Position numbers and translations under genes: made by a program. Under the pieces are notes generated by a model. It was not told where the DNA came from and ran no database searches. It saw nothing but the letters and a program-made list of their open reading frames with translations. A stretch of DNA of 64,000 bases from Pseudarthrobacter siccitolerans (GTDB lineage Bacteria > Actinomycetota > Actinomycetes > Actinomycetales > Micrococcaceae), in NCBI RefSeq assembly GCF_030823375.1, contig NZ_JAUSXB010000001.1, forward strand, positions 992,001 to 1,056,000, read 5' to 3'. Within the stretch, counting starts at the first letter, position 1. Every line of letters starts with the position of its first letter. Below are positions 54,455 to 63,798 of the stretch, piece after piece.

Positions 54455-54487
54455 AAAGAAAAACACCCCGGTCCGAAGACCGGGGTG
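54455..54487 (-). terminator. Terminator of the tmRNA gene
   Basis: On the minus strand CACCCCGGTC (54487-54478) and its complement (54473-54464) around TTCG are followed by TTTTTCTTT (54463-54455). It lies 43 bases after the tmRNA 3' end. Confidence 0.9.
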
Positions 54488-54530
54488 CTTTTCGATGAAT
54501 CCAACCTAAAGGATCGACTCATCACAAATG

Positions 54531-54896
54531 TGGAGATGGGGGGAATTGAACCCCCGTCCGATGTCGTGTTGTCAGGGCTTCTCCGGGCGCAGTTTGCGTC
54601 GGACTTTCTCGGCCCCAGCCATGCCGCAAACAGCTGGCTGATCCGGGCCCAGTCATCTAAGAGTCCCGTTCACCCCGATGACGGAGGTGAACAGCAGTGG
54701 CTATCTAAATGACGCCAGGATCCGGGGCGATAGCAACCTCGGGCTGACGGACTGTCTTACTGCTTAGGCAGCAAGAGCGAAGTCAGTGCGCTTAGATTCG
54801 GCACTTATTGGTTTGCAGAAAGCGTTTACGAGATAATTCTGCATCCTCGGCCCGCTTCACCTGTCGCGACTAACATCGTCGAAACCGATCATCCCC
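54531..54896 (-). ncRNA. ssrA: Transfer-messenger RNA (tmRNA)
   Basis: On the minus strand the 5' end GGGGATG pairs with CATCTCC at the 3' end, before a discriminator A, and the 5' segment continues with GATCGGTTTCGAC, the usual start of tmRNA. The T-arm GGGGGTTCAATTCCCCCC is near 54534-54553. The tag frame at 54802-54764 encodes AESKRTDFALAA and a TAA stop. CCA is not encoded. smpB lies 77 bases upstream on the same strand. Confidence 0.95.
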
Positions 54897-54973
54897 ATAT
54901 TCTTTTACCAAACCGGCAGGCAAGCCCACCGGACTACCCATCATAACGCATCATTCAGGGAATTCATTCCCGC

Positions 54974-55447
54974 CTAGCGGCGGCGGTTGCGCTCCCGCAT
55001 TTCCCGCTGCGCTTCTCGGTTGTCCTGCTGTTCGCGGAGGGTCTGCCGCTTGTCGTACTCGCGCTTACCGCGAGCCACACCGATCTCCACCTTGGCTTTG
55101 CCATCGACGAAGTACAGCTGCAGCGGAACGATCGTATAGCCCGATTCCCGCACCTTGTGCGAAATCTTGATGAGTTCCTCGCGGTGGAGCAGCAGCTTCC
55201 GGCGGCGGCGTGCCGCGTGGTTGGTCCAGCTGCCCTGGTTGTACTCCGGGATATGGATGGCTTCCATCCACAGTTCGTCGTTGTAAAAGGTGCAGAACCC
55301 GTCCACCATGGAGGCGTGGCCCTCGCGCAAGGACTTCACTTCGGTTCCCATCAGCGCGATTCCAGCCTCGTAGGTGTCCAGCACATGGTAGTCGTGCCGG
55401 GCCTTGCGGTTGGTGGCCACCACTTTACGGCCACTTTCTTTAGGCAA
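54974..55447 (-). CDS. smpB: SsrA-binding protein SmpB
   Basis: SmpB brings tmRNA to stalled ribosomes. The 157-residue protein has the family body NRKARHDYHVLDTYEAGIAL, GTEVKSLREG and a basic C-terminus (GKREYDKRQTLREQQ). The start is TTG at 55447, supported by a GAGGAG ribosome site seven bases upstream. It is placed just before its RNA partner ssrA. Confidence 0.96.
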   Translation of the reverse strand: MPKESGRKVVATNRKARHDYHVLDTYEAGIALMGTEVKSLREGHASMVDGFCTFYNDELWMEAIHIPEYNQGSWTNHAARRRRKLLLHREELIKISHKVRESGYTIVPLQLYFVDGKAKVEIGVARGKREYDKRQTLREQQDNREAQREMRERNRRR

Positions 55448-55531
55448 GGGAAAGCTCCTCAGTTCAAGAATCGGAAGTCCTCCGGGCCAGCCGGCGCGGA
55501 GTCATACCAGTGTACGGCAGGCTAATGGGCG

Positions 55532-56959
55532 CTACAGCAGCCCCATCGGGTCCACAGCGTTGCCGTTCAACCACGTTTCAAAGTGGGCGTGGCAGCCGGT
55601 GGAGTTTCCGGTGTTGCCGGAGTACGCGATCAGCTGCCCCTGCGATACCCGCTGGCCGTTCGACACCACGATGCTTGAGTTGTGGTAGTAGATGGTATTC
55701 AGCGTGTTGCCCTGCACCAGGCCGTGGGAAATCTTCACCCGCCAGCCTCCGCCGTCGGCTGAGTTCCAGCCGGAGCTGAAGACCTCGCCTGCTGCCGCAG
55801 CGTAGACGGGCGTGCCGCAGGCCGCGCCGAAGTCGATTCCGGTGTGCAGGTAGCCGCCCTGGCCGTAGAAGTCGATGGTTCCGGGCGGCGTTGCGCGCCA
55901 GCCGAAGCCGGACGTGATGGGGACGCTGCCATCAAATGGATGCCGGAGTCCAAAGGCCGACGGCGATCCAACGGGCGGCACAAAAGGCTGCACCGGGGGC
56001 GGCGGCTGGTTCCTCGCTGCTGCTGCAGCGGCCGCCGCGGCTGCGGCTTCCGCCGCCAGCCGGCGCTGCTCGGCTTCCCAGGCCTCGCGCAGCTTCCGGT
56101 CGCGTTCTTCGATTTCGGCTGCCACGGCGTTCTGGCTGGCCTGCACACCGGCAAGCTGGGACTGGATGCCGGGCTTGGCGGCCTGCAGTTCCGCGTCAAG
56201 GCGGGTGGTGTCGGCAATGAGCCGGTCCACTTCGTCTTTCCTGGCGGCTGCTTCGTCCCGGGCTGCCTTCTCCCGTTCAAGGGCTGCGTCGGCCTTGGCC
56301 TTCAGGTCCTTGATTTCGGCTTCAACGGCTTGGAGGCGTGCCTCGGAGTTGACGTTGGTGGCGTTCTGCTGGGACAGCTTGTCCATGGCGGCGTTCTGGC
56401 TGCGCATGGCCTGGTCTGCCAAGTCCATCGTCTCGGTCAGGCTTCCGCCGTTGTTTGAGCCGAAGAACAGGGACAGGTTGGAGGGCACTCCCCCGGATTT
56501 ATAGGCTTGGGTGGCGATCTGGCCAATCAGCTTCTTCGTGTCCGCGATTTTTTGCTTGTCCGTTTCAAGCTGCTGCGTGATTTTGGCCTTGTTCTGCTGG
56601 GCCATGTCCACGCGGGCGGAAAGTGCCTCAACTTCCTTGACGGCTCCGGCAACACGGCCCTGGGCCTCAAGGAGCGCCTGCTGGGCACCGGGCAGCTGGC
56701 CCTGGTAAATGATCAGGTCGCCGGCGGCCTTGGCGATGCGCGAATCAACGAATTCCAATGACTGCTGGACCCTGGCTGCTTCGGCTTCGAGTGCTTTCTG
56801 CTTGTCCTCAAGCTCGTCGGCGAAGGCTGCCGGGGAGGATGATGCCAGTCCTGCGCTGAGGACGACGGCGAGCACAGCGCTGATAATGCCGGCGCGGCGG
56901 GGCCACTTCCGCCCCCTGGTGCGCTGGCGCCGCGGGGACGTTTGATCCGTTATGTTCAT
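55532..56959 (-). CDS. Secreted M23 peptidoglycan endopeptidase with coiled coil (FtsEX-associated)
   Basis: A 475-residue exported hydrolase. A signal peptide (residues 1-47, ending AAFA) is followed by a long coiled coil (about 50-330), then an Ala/Pro linker and an M23 lysostaphin-type domain (365-475) with the zinc ligands in HTGIDF and HAHFE. It follows ftsX directly; in Firmicutes and Actinobacteria such coiled-coil M23/NlpC proteins (PcsB, RipC) are activated by FtsEX. I choose ATG at 56959 because AGGA lies six bases upstream; ATGs at 56965 and 56983 are also in frame. Confidence 0.9.
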   Translation of the reverse strand: MNITDQTSPRRQRTRGRKWPRRAGIISAVLAVVLSAGLASSSPAAFADELEDKQKALEAEAARVQQSLEFVDSRIAKAAGDLIIYQGQLPGAQQALLEAQGRVAGAVKEVEALSARVDMAQQNKAKITQQLETDKQKIADTKKLIGQIATQAYKSGGVPSNLSLFFGSNNGGSLTETMDLADQAMRSQNAAMDKLSQQNATNVNSEARLQAVEAEIKDLKAKADAALEREKAARDEAAARKDEVDRLIADTTRLDAELQAAKPGIQSQLAGVQASQNAVAAEIEERDRKLREAWEAEQRRLAAEAAAAAAAAAAARNQPPPPVQPFVPPVGSPSAFGLRHPFDGSVPITSGFGWRATPPGTIDFYGQGGYLHTGIDFGAACGTPVYAAAAGEVFSSGWNSADGGGWRVKISHGLVQGNTLNTIYYHNSSIVVSNGQRVSQGQLIAYSGNTGNSTGCHAHFETWLNGNAVDPMGLL

Positions 56960-56985
56960 GGGCATTCCTAGTTCGGTTTGCATAC

Positions 56986-57900
56986 CTAGACGCGAAGGTA
57001 TCGGCGCAAGGTCAAGAGAGACGAAATTCCCGCCAAGGATCCGCCAAGGATTATCAAAGCCGGTACCAGGATCAGCGTCTGGCCTGAGGAGATGAAGGCC
57101 GTGTCCGGGTACTGCCGGGACATGTATTCGCCGAGGAAAAAGTGCGCAACGGCCCACAGCGTGGCCGAGGCAAGTGCCGCGCCGATGACCGCCGCGATAA
57201 CCCCCTCCAGGATGAACGGCAGCTGGATCACCGTCTTCGAGGCGCCCACCAGGCGCATGATTCCCGTTTCGCGGCGGCGGCTGAAGGCGGAGAGCCGGAT
57301 GGTGGTGGCGATCAGCAGGATGGCGCAGACGATCATCACGCCGGCGATGCTGACGGCAACAAGGGAGGCCCCGTTCATCACCGAGAACAGCCGCTCGAGG
57401 AGCTGGCGCTGGTCAATGACGGTTTCCACTCCCGGCTGGGAGGCGAAGGTCTCACTGATGATCTGGTACTTTTCCGGGTCCTTCATGTTGATGCGGAAGG
57501 ATGCAGGCAGCTGGTCCGGTGTCACGGAGTCCACGATGGGCGAATTGGAGAACTGGTCCTTGAAGTGCTTGTAGGCCTCTTCCTTGGACTCGTACTGGAA
57601 GTCGTTGGTGTACTGGGCCACTGCCGGGGACTCAAGGAGGGAATTGAGACTCTCCTGCTGCTCCGCGGTGACAGGCCCGGTGGCGCAACCGGCCGCCGTC
57701 GAACCTTCACTGCACAGGAAGATGGCCACCTGGACTTTGTCGTACCAGTAGCCCTTCATCTGGTTGATCTGCATCTGCAGCATTCCGGCCGCACCCACGA
57801 AGGTGAGCGAGACGAAGGTGACCAGGATGACTGACACAACCATTGAGAGGTTGCGGCGGAGACCGCTGCCAATCTCGCTGAGGATGAATGCAAGCCTCAT
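56986..57900 (-). CDS. ftsX: Cell division protein FtsX
   Basis: The membrane partner of FtsE. The 304-residue protein has a first helix after RRNLSM, a large extracellular domain (about 45-170), then three helices in the order typical of FtsX ([28 protein letters not shown] read in parts). It overlaps ftsE by four bases (ATGA). The extracellular domain should contact the M23 hydrolase encoded next. Confidence 0.94.
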   Translation of the reverse strand: MRLAFILSEIGSGLRRNLSMVVSVILVTFVSLTFVGAAGMLQMQINQMKGYWYDKVQVAIFLCSEGSTAAGCATGPVTAEQQESLNSLLESPAVAQYTNDFQYESKEEAYKHFKDQFSNSPIVDSVTPDQLPASFRINMKDPEKYQIISETFASQPGVETVIDQRQLLERLFSVMNGASLVAVSIAGVMIVCAILLIATTIRLSAFSRRRETGIMRLVGASKTVIQLPFILEGVIAAVIGAALASATLWAVAHFFLGEYMSRQYPDTAFISSGQTLILVPALIILGGSLAGISSLLTLRRYLRV

Positions 57901-58676
57901 CGCTGTCCCTCGCCTTCGCCCGGCTGTCCCGCTTCGGGCGTCTCCCGGCCGCTCGCATCCTTGAGCCTGCGCGATTGACCGACTACCGGAATCATGGACG
58001 TGTACAGCGCCTTTGCCTCGTCGCGGATGACCACGCCGTTCTTGAGCTCCACCACGCGCTTGCGCATCTCGTTGACGATGTCGTCGTCGTGCGTCGCCAT
58101 CACCACGGTGGTGCCGTTCTGGTTGATTTTGTCCAGGATGCCCATGATGCCCATCGACGTGGTGGGGTCCAGGTTTCCCGTCGGCTCGTCGGCGAGGAGG
58201 ATCCCGGGCCTGTTGACCACGGCGCGGGCGATGGCCACGCGCTGCTGCTCGCCGCCGGAGAGTTCGTGCGGCATGCGGTGCTCTTTGCCTTCCAGGCCCA
58301 CGGTCTTCAGTACCTCGGGAACAGTGTCCCGGATGACGCTGCGGCTCTTGCCGATGACCTGCATGGCGAAGGCTACGTTGGCGAAGACGTTCTTCTGGGG
58401 CAGGAGCCGGAAGTCCTGGAAGACGACACCGATCCCCCGGCGGAGCCGCGGCACGCGCCAGCTGGAGATCTTGGCGACGTTCTGGCCGGCGACGTAGACG
58501 GCGCCGGACGTTGCCCGGTCTTCCTTCAGGACGAGCCGCAGGAAGGTGGACTTGCCGGAGCCTGATGCACCGACGAGGAAGGCGAATTCGCCGCGGTCAA
58601 TCTCAAGGTTGACGGTGTCCAGCGCAGGCCGGGTTGTCTGGTCGTAGACCTTGGTGACATTTTCGAATCGGATCAT
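57897..58676 (-). CDS. ftsE: Cell division ATP-binding protein FtsE
   Basis: An ABC ATPase driving FtsX. Walker A GASGSGKS is at 36-43, the signature [14 protein letters not shown] near 140, and Walker [13 protein letters not shown] follows. ATG at 58676 starts [13 protein letters not shown]; the longer frame is rejected. The C-terminus has a 40-residue hydrophilic extension ([20 protein letters not shown]) beyond the usual ATPase. Confidence 0.95.
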   Translation of the reverse strand: MIRFENVTKVYDQTTRPALDTVNLEIDRGEFAFLVGASGSGKSTFLRLVLKEDRATSGAVYVAGQNVAKISSWRVPRLRRGIGVVFQDFRLLPQKNVFANVAFAMQVIGKSRSVIRDTVPEVLKTVGLEGKEHRMPHELSGGEQQRVAIARAVVNRPGILLADEPTGNLDPTTSMGIMGILDKINQNGTTVVMATHDDDIVNEMRKRVVELKNGVVIRDEAKALYTSMIPVVGQSRRLKDASGRETPEAGQPGEGEGQR

Positions 58677-59034
58677 GGCCCTAAGTACCCTGCAGGGCAT
58701 AGCTGATTCTCATGCAGCCCAGTTCTGCAGCCGGTGCGCGGGTTTTCGTTTGGGGGAAGTAGGGCCCCGGCCCCTCGACTATACGCAGGGGAACCTGTGA
58801 ATCAGGCCGGTTTCAAGGGGCGTGTCGCCGGATGCTGCTCCCAATCGGATTGGTCACCACGTACTCCCTTGGCTGGCTTATGGTTCGTTTCGCGCGCAGC
58901 TCCGCGCTTGAATACGAACGGCAAAGTCCGATTCTCCAGCCTGCGGCTACTGGCGGTCCCTATAATGGGTAGCTGCGCCCGCCGGCCGTTTTAGCCTGCG
59001 TGTGCACCGACTGCTCCCACCAGGAAGGCTCTCT
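58677..59034. promoter_or_regulatory. Divergent regulatory region between ftsE and ppm1
   Basis: These 358 bases contain no credible gene. On the plus strand a perfect TATAAT at 58961-58966 is the best -10 for ppm1, without a clear -35. The CAGGAAGG site at 59021-59028 serves as ribosome site for the GTG at 59035. A G-rich patch (58750-58790) faces ftsE. No operator is recognised. Confidence 0.45.
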
Positions 59035-59778
59035 GTGCGCGTCCTTACGATCATCCCTACCTACAACGAGCTGGAATCGCTGCCGATCACGCTGCAGCGG
59101 CTCCGCGCAGCAGTGCCAGCCTCGGACGTGCTGGTAGTGGATGACAACAGCCCCGACGGCACGGGCAAGCTCGCTGACGGAATCGCCGCCGAGGACTCCC
59201 AGGTCCACGTCCTGCACCGCAAAGGCAAGGAAGGCTTGGGCGCCGCCTACATCGCCGGCTTCAAGTGGGGCCTGGACGCCGGATACGACGTGCTGGTGGA
59301 GATGGACGCCGACGGTTCGCACCAGCCTGAACAGCTTCCCCAGCTCCTCGAGGCCATTGACCAAGGCGCCGACCTTGCCATGGGTTCACGCTGGGTCCCC
59401 GGCGGCAGCGTGGTGAACTGGCCGCTGTACCGGCAGGCCATTTCACGGGTGGGCAGCACCTATGCCCGGCTGATGCTGGGCCTGAAGATCAAGGACGTCA
59501 CCGGCGGCTACCGTGCCTTCCGCAGGACCACCCTGGAGAAGCTGAACCTGGACCAGGTGGACTCCGTGGGCTACGGCTTCCAGGTGGACCTCGCCTGGCG
59601 GGTGTCCCGGATGGGGCTGCGGATCGAGGAACGCCCCATCACCTTCGTGGAGCGCGAACTCGGCGCCTCAAAAATGAGCGGCAACATTGTGGTGGAGGCT
59701 ATGGTCAACGTCACGAAATGGGGCCTGCAGGCGCGCTGGAACACCCTCACCCGCAAAAAGGCGCCAGCCCGGCAGTAG
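59035..59778 (+). CDS. ppm1: Polyprenol monophosphomannose synthase
   Basis: A 247-residue GT2 enzyme that makes mannosyl-phosphopolyprenol, the donor for extracytoplasmic mannosylation. It opens with [11 protein letters not shown], has DDNSPDGTG near 37, [10 protein letters not shown] as the catalytic acidic motif, and [14 protein letters not shown] for the acceptor region. It is the catalytic domain only, without the N-acyltransferase domain of the mycobacterial fused form. GTG at 59035 is supported by AGGAAGG; an upstream GTG at 59002 has no ribosome site. Confidence 0.92.
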   Translation: MRVLTIIPTYNELESLPITLQRLRAAVPASDVLVVDDNSPDGTGKLADGIAAEDSQVHVLHRKGKEGLGAAYIAGFKWGLDAGYDVLVEMDADGSHQPEQLPQLLEAIDQGADLAMGSRWVPGGSVVNWPLYRQAISRVGSTYARLMLGLKIKDVTGGYRAFRRTTLEKLNLDQVDSVGYGFQVDLAWRVSRMGLRIEERPITFVERELGASKMSGNIVVEAMVNVTKWGLQARWNTLTRKKAPARQ

Positions 59779-59798
59779 TTTCTTCAGTACTTAAACAG

Positions 59799-59840
59799 AT
59801 GGGCCGTCCCGCACGCTGTGCGGGACGGCCCATTGCTTTA
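59799..59840. terminator. Bidirectional terminator between ppm1 and prfB
   Basis: Perfect 16-base arms (59799-59814 with 59818-59833) around GCT are followed by TGCTTTA on the plus strand. It separates the convergent ppm1 and prfB. Confidence 0.88.
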
Positions 59841-59866
59841 TTCAGGCACCTGAACCTGGGTCTTAG

Positions 59867-60985
59867 CTATTTGCTTTCCGCGTTGCGGTTGTCCGTGCGC
59901 CACCGGATGCCGGCGTCGATGAAGTCATCGATTTCACCGTCGAAAACTGCCGAGGTGTTGCCAACTTCGTGCTCGGTCCGCAGGTCCTTGACCATCTGGT
60001 AGGGATTGAGCACGTAGGACCGCATCTGGTCGCCCCAGGACGCTTTGACGTCGCCGGCGAACGCCTTCTTTTCGGCGTCTTCCTGCTCTTTCTTTAGGAG
60101 CAGGAGCCGGGACTGCAGCACGCGCATGGCGGCGGCACGGTTCTGCAGCTGCGACTTTTCGTTCTGCATGGAAACCACGGTCCCGGTGGGAATGTGGGTC
60201 AGGCGGACGGCGGAGTCAGTGGTGTTGACGGACTGACCGCCCGGCCCCGAGGAGCGAAACACGTCCACGCGGATTTCGTTGTCCGGGATCTCGATGGAGT
60301 CCGTCTGCTCAATGAGCGGGATGACTTCGACGGCGGCGAACGACGTCTGGCGCCGGCCCTGGTTGTCGAAGGGGCTGATCCTGACGAGCCGGTGCGTTCC
60401 GGCCTCAACGCTGAGCGTTCCAAAGGCGTAGGGGGCCTTGACCTCGAAGGTCGCCGATTTGAGGCCGGCTTCCTCGGCGTAGGAAGTATCCATCACGGTG
60501 GTGGGGTACCCGTGGCGTTCAGCCCAGCGGAGGTACATCCGGAGCAGCATTTCGGCGAAGTCGGCCGCGTCAACGCCGCCGGCTCCTGCCCGGATCGAGA
60601 CCACGGCCTCGCGTTCGTCATACTCGCCGGACAGCAGGGTGACGACTTCCAGTTCCTTCAGGGCCTTCTTGACCGACTCCAGTTCGGCGGCCGCCTCCCC
60701 CATGGAATCGGCGTCGTCCTCATCCTGGCCAAGCTCCACCAGAACTTCGAGGTCGTCGATCCTGGCCGCGAGCCTGGTGAGGCGCTCCAGTTCCGACTGG
60801 CGGTGTGAAAGGCGGGAGGTGATTTTTTGTGCCGCTGCGGGGTCGTCCCAGAGGTCCGGTTCGCCGGCTCGCTCGCTCAGTTCGGCGATGTCTTCCTTCA
60901 GTGCCTCTACGTCGGAGACTCTTTCAATGGAGTCGTAGGTGGCGCGAAGGGCGCGGATTTCAGCGGAAAAATCAATATTGGCCAT
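59867..60985 (-). CDS. prfB: Peptide chain release factor 2
   Basis: RF2 reads UAA and UGA. The recognition tripeptide SPF is at 204-206 ([11 protein letters not shown]) and GGQ at 249-251. At 372 residues it is full length in one frame from ATG at 60985, so no programmed +1 frameshift is needed, unlike E. coli prfB. It lies downstream of the Tad pilus genes on the same strand. Confidence 0.97.
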   Translation of the reverse strand: MANIDFSAEIRALRATYDSIERVSDVEALKEDIAELSERAGEPDLWDDPAAAQKITSRLSHRQSELERLTRLAARIDDLEVLVELGQDEDDADSMGEAAAELESVKKALKELEVVTLLSGEYDEREAVVSIRAGAGGVDAADFAEMLLRMYLRWAERHGYPTTVMDTSYAEEAGLKSATFEVKAPYAFGTLSVEAGTHRLVRISPFDNQGRRQTSFAAVEVIPLIEQTDSIEIPDNEIRVDVFRSSGPGGQSVNTTDSAVRLTHIPTGTVVSMQNEKSQLQNRAAAMRVLQSRLLLLKKEQEDAEKKAFAGDVKASWGDQMRSYVLNPYQMVKDLRTEHEVGNTSAVFDGEIDDFIDAGIRWRTDNRNAESK

Positions 60986-61079
60986 GGTTGTTTAACCCTA
61001 CGCCATCCGCGTGAAGGGCCTTACCCTGGAGACTGTCCAGGCGACGGCGGGTCTCGCTGGGCTTCGCTCGGGCGTTCCA

Positions 61080-61526
61080 TCAACGGGTGAGCCGGGAGCG
61101 CGCCGTGGAGGTCGCCTCGATTCTTATCCCGTCGGGCATCAGGAAGTTCACCACCGGCGGGTGCACGGCAGCCGTGAGGACCACGACGGCGGTGGAACCG
61201 TCAGGCGTGCCGGTGGCCCCTGCAATGGCGAGCCCGTCGAAGCGCTGTGACGCCGGGCTCCTGGACACGAAGTCAGCCGCTACGTTCCTGACCCGGGCAG
61301 GGTTCAGGACCGCTGAGGGGCTGCCGCCCTGCGTGTCCACTTCGCCCAAGGTGTAGCTGTCAGCGGCAGCGAGGGAGGCGCCGTCGGCCAGGGACAGCAG
61401 GCGCTTATGTTCGAGGTACACCGAGGAAATGCCGATGACGACCGTGGTGACCAGCAACGCCAGCACAACGTAGCCCAGGATCATCACCATGATCTGGCCG
61501 TCTTCATCACTTGAATGCCTTCTCAC
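61080..61526 (-). CDS. TadG-related pilus assembly protein
   Basis: A 148-residue protein with an N-terminal type IV-like helix (GQIMVMILGYVVLALLVTTV, about 10-34) followed by LADGASLAAADSY, typical of the Tad (pilus assembly TadG-like) domain. GTG at 61526 overlaps the preceding TadE-like stop by four bases (GTGA); the longer frame is not family-like. It is the last of the visible Tad cluster genes and shorter than most TadG proteins, lacking a von Willebrand-type domain. Confidence 0.82.
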   Translation of the reverse strand: MRRHSSDEDGQIMVMILGYVVLALLVTTVVIGISSVYLEHKRLLSLADGASLAAADSYTLGEVDTQGGSPSAVLNPARVRNVAADFVSRSPASQRFDGLAIAGATGTPDGSTAVVVLTAAVHPPVVNFLMPDGIRIEATSTARSRLTR

Positions 61527-62023
61527 CGGAACCTGCCTACGAGCTGAGTGGACGATGCCTCCACCTCGCTGGCGCTGAGCCGGAAGTCGTTGCTGAAAGG
61601 CAGGAACGGCAGAGGCACTGTCAGGCTCACAGTCACCGTGACGGCGCTTCCGGCAGCCTGGCAATCTCCCGGACTGCAGGTTGTGGCCACACGCGCCCCG
61701 TCGGCGGGATGTCCGAAGTCCGCCAGTGCGATCGCCACCGCCTGTTCAGCAGCTGCCTGCGCCGTGGCTCCATCGGCCTGGGCTACGTAGACCTTGGCCG
61801 CCTGGTCCGCTGCGCCAACCACGGCAAAGGAGCCGCCCTGAATCTGGCTCATGGTAATGATGAAATACACCAGCGGAACCATCAGCAGCAGCGCCAGGAA
61901 GGTGAACTCAACCACGGCACTCCCCCGTTCGTGGTGGTGGCCGTCCGGCTGCCGGCAGAGTGGTTCGCGGCCGAGTGGCCCGCGGCCCAGGGTTTCGATG
62001 AGCCGGGCGCGAAAGCGAGCCAT
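61523..62023 (-). CDS. TadE-like pilus assembly protein
   Basis: A 166-residue TadE-type pseudopilin. The processing-type motif ERGSAVVEF at 32-40 precedes a hydrophobic helix (LALLLMVPLVYFIITM), and the rest is a small extracellular domain with two cysteines (CSPGDC). I choose ATG at 62023, with GAGG five bases upstream, over 62050, which would overlap the preceding gene. Confidence 0.85.
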   Translation of the reverse strand: MARFRARLIETLGRGPLGREPLCRQPDGHHHERGSAVVEFTFLALLLMVPLVYFIITMSQIQGGSFAVVGAADQAAKVYVAQADGATAQAAAEQAVAIALADFGHPADGARVATTCSPGDCQAAGSAVTVTVSLTVPLPFLPFSNDFRLSASEVEASSTQLVGRFR

Positions 62024-62030
62024 TACTGCC

Positions 62031-62495
62031 TCATGGCTGCATCGCTGCATGGCCCTTCACCTCCAGCATGTCGCGGGGACCGATGAGTCCGATCACGGGC
62101 ATGGGCGCCCTGACAGTTACCTCCAGAGTCCGCAGGCCCTGGTATGTCACCTCGCTGGTGCTGACCTGTTCAGCGAAGCCCGCGTTCAAGGCGGTTTGGA
62201 TCAGGCTGCGGGTACGATCCCGGGCGTCGGCTGCATCACGGTCGGCGAGTGTTCCGTAACGTGCACCGGATGCTGCCGCATCAATCAACGTATTCCTTAC
62301 ATGCAGCACCAGTGTCAGCTGGATGATCGCGAGGAAAAACACGGTCAGCAGGCTGCCTACGAGGACAAAGTCCACTACAGCCGAGCCCCTTTCATGGTGC
62401 CGGGCTTCTGGGACTGCGTCTTCGCCCCGGGCCGGCCTTTTCTCTCCCCTGTCCAGAACGCGGTCAGTGTTCGCTCCGCGGGTGCACCGCGCCAC
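62031..62495 (-). CDS. TadE-like pilus assembly protein
   Basis: A second TadE-type pseudopilin of 154 residues. ERGSAVVDF at 35-43 and a helix (VGSLLTVFFLAIIQLTLVLHV) are followed by an extracellular domain. GTG at 62495 is the only good start. It is three bases downstream of the 98-residue gene. Two TadE-like genes in tandem are usual in actinobacterial Tad clusters. Confidence 0.85.
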   Translation of the reverse strand: MARCTRGANTDRVLDRGEKRPARGEDAVPEARHHERGSAVVDFVLVGSLLTVFFLAIIQLTLVLHVRNTLIDAAASGARYGTLADRDAADARDRTRSLIQTALNAGFAEQVSTSEVTYQGLRTLEVTVRAPMPVIGLIGPRDMLEVKGHAAMQP

Positions 62496-62498
62496 CGG

Positions 62499-62795
62499 CT
62501 AACTTCCGACCTTGTCCATCGCTTGGTTGAACATGGCTTCCAGCGCAGGACCGGCCAGTGCCAGCAGCGCTGCAACCAGAACTGCCGACATCAGCGTGAT
62601 CATCACCCAGCCAGGAACGTCGCCCCGCTCAGGATCATCGACCGCTCTGGCCCTGAAACCTGCGCCGACGAGGCGCCGGTCCTGGCTCCTTTCCCGCCCA
62701 GCTCTCCTACTGTTGCCGACACCCACTCCTGGAAGCAGCACTGCCACGAGTGACAGGAACAGCACCATGCAGCGAATCCCCATTTTCTCCATCAT
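62499..62795 (-). CDS. Small Tad-cluster membrane protein (pilin-like, unassigned)
   Basis: A 98-residue protein with two hydrophobic stretches: an N-terminal one (VLFLSLVAVLLPGVGVG) and a C-terminal one after ERGDVPGWV (MITLMSAVLVAALLALAG). The C-terminal half has the look of a Flp-type or DUF4244-type prepilin. It could be the major pilin, but the family is not certain, and the start may be internal. Its position between TadC and TadE fits. Confidence 0.65.
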   Translation of the reverse strand: MMEKMGIRCMVLFLSLVAVLLPGVGVGNSRRAGRERSQDRRLVGAGFRARAVDDPERGDVPGWVMITLMSAVLVAALLALAGPALEAMFNQAMDKVGS

Positions 62796-62856
62796 TTCCG
62801 TCCTATTCCTGCTTCTGTTTCCACCGTTGGTTGTGCGTCCATGCTTATCTCTGCCC

Positions 62857-63798
62857 TCAGAAACCGAGGTTTATCGCGGCGATACCGGGAAAAACGGCAA
62901 AGACCACGGTCAAGGGCAGCACTCCAAATACGAGCGGGATCATCATGGCAATTTCTTTCTTTCCCGCTGACTCCATCAGGTCGCGCTTTGCGGCATCCCG
63001 GACGTCCTGGGCCTGCGCACGGAGCACGTCAGCTAACGGTGTGCCTCGCTCAACGGCCACCACGATGCCGTCCACGAACCGAACGAGAGGTGCGAGCTCT
63101 GTCCGCGCAGAGAACTCCTGGAGGGCCTGGACCAGGGGTTTGCCCGCCCTCGTTTCTGCAAGGATCGTCGAGAACTCCTTCGTGAGTTCACCCTTGGCGC
63201 TGCGGCAGACCCGGCCCAGAGCACCAGTAGCGCTCTCCCCTGCACTCACTGCAAGCGCCATAAGTTCGGCAAGGCCGGGGAACTCCGCCATCATCCTCGA
63301 TTCCCTGCGCCGGATCTGAGCGCCGAGCCAGTAGTCGCGGAACATAAAGCCACCGATGGCGCTGCCCAGGACGGCCGCTACTGATAGCAACGGGTTGAAC
63401 CTGCCGAAGGCGGCACCAAGAATAATGAAGGCGATCGAGACTCCGATCCCAACAGCCGCCCATAAGAGTTGTTCTGCCCTGAAATCGACCGGAGATTTGT
63501 TGATGCCCGCCTGCGCGAGTCTTCTGTGCGTAGCTTTGGACACGGGGTTTAGTCTGCCCAAGGCTGCCAGCCCGTCTCGTAAAAAGGGGCGAAGAATCCG
63601 TTCCAAGGAACCGAATGGCGTTACGTTTTGCTCCCCGGCGCGCAGCAACCTTGATTCAAGGTTCTGCGCTTTCAGCTGCGGCTCGATGCGTTGGGAAAGC
63701 GTGACGGCACGAATAAAGGGAGAGTGGAAAATGATGAGCCACAGTCCGATGCCCATCAGCAGCCCGCACACAACAGCGGATGGTGGAATCTCCGTCAC
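62857..63798 (-). CDS. tadC: Type II secretion F-family protein TadC
   Basis: A 313-residue inner-membrane protein of the Tad pilus machine. The F domain has ESRMMAEFPGLAELMALAVSAG and RTELAPLVRFVDG, with helices near the N-terminus and at the end (MMIPLVFGVLPLTVVFAV). GTG at 63798 overlaps the tadB stop (GTGA). It should work with TadB and the TadA ATPase, which lie outside the window. Confidence 0.9.
   Translation of the reverse strand: MTEIPPSAVVCGLLMGIGLWLIIFHSPFIRAVTLSQRIEPQLKAQNLESRLLRAGEQNVTPFGSLERILRPFLRDGLAALGRLNPVSKATHRRLAQAGINKSPVDFRAEQLLWAAVGIGVSIAFIILGAAFGRFNPLLSVAAVLGSAIGGFMFRDYWLGAQIRRRESRMMAEFPGLAELMALAVSAGESATGALGRVCRSAKGELTKEFSTILAETRAGKPLVQALQEFSARTELAPLVRFVDGIVVAVERGTPLADVLRAQAQDVRDAAKRDLMESAGKKEIAMMIPLVFGVLPLTVVFAVFPGIAAINLGF

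Noticed and set aside
60900..60985. Programmed frameshift in prfB
   Set aside because: RF2 is complete in a single frame from ATG at 60985, with no in-frame TGA near codon 26.
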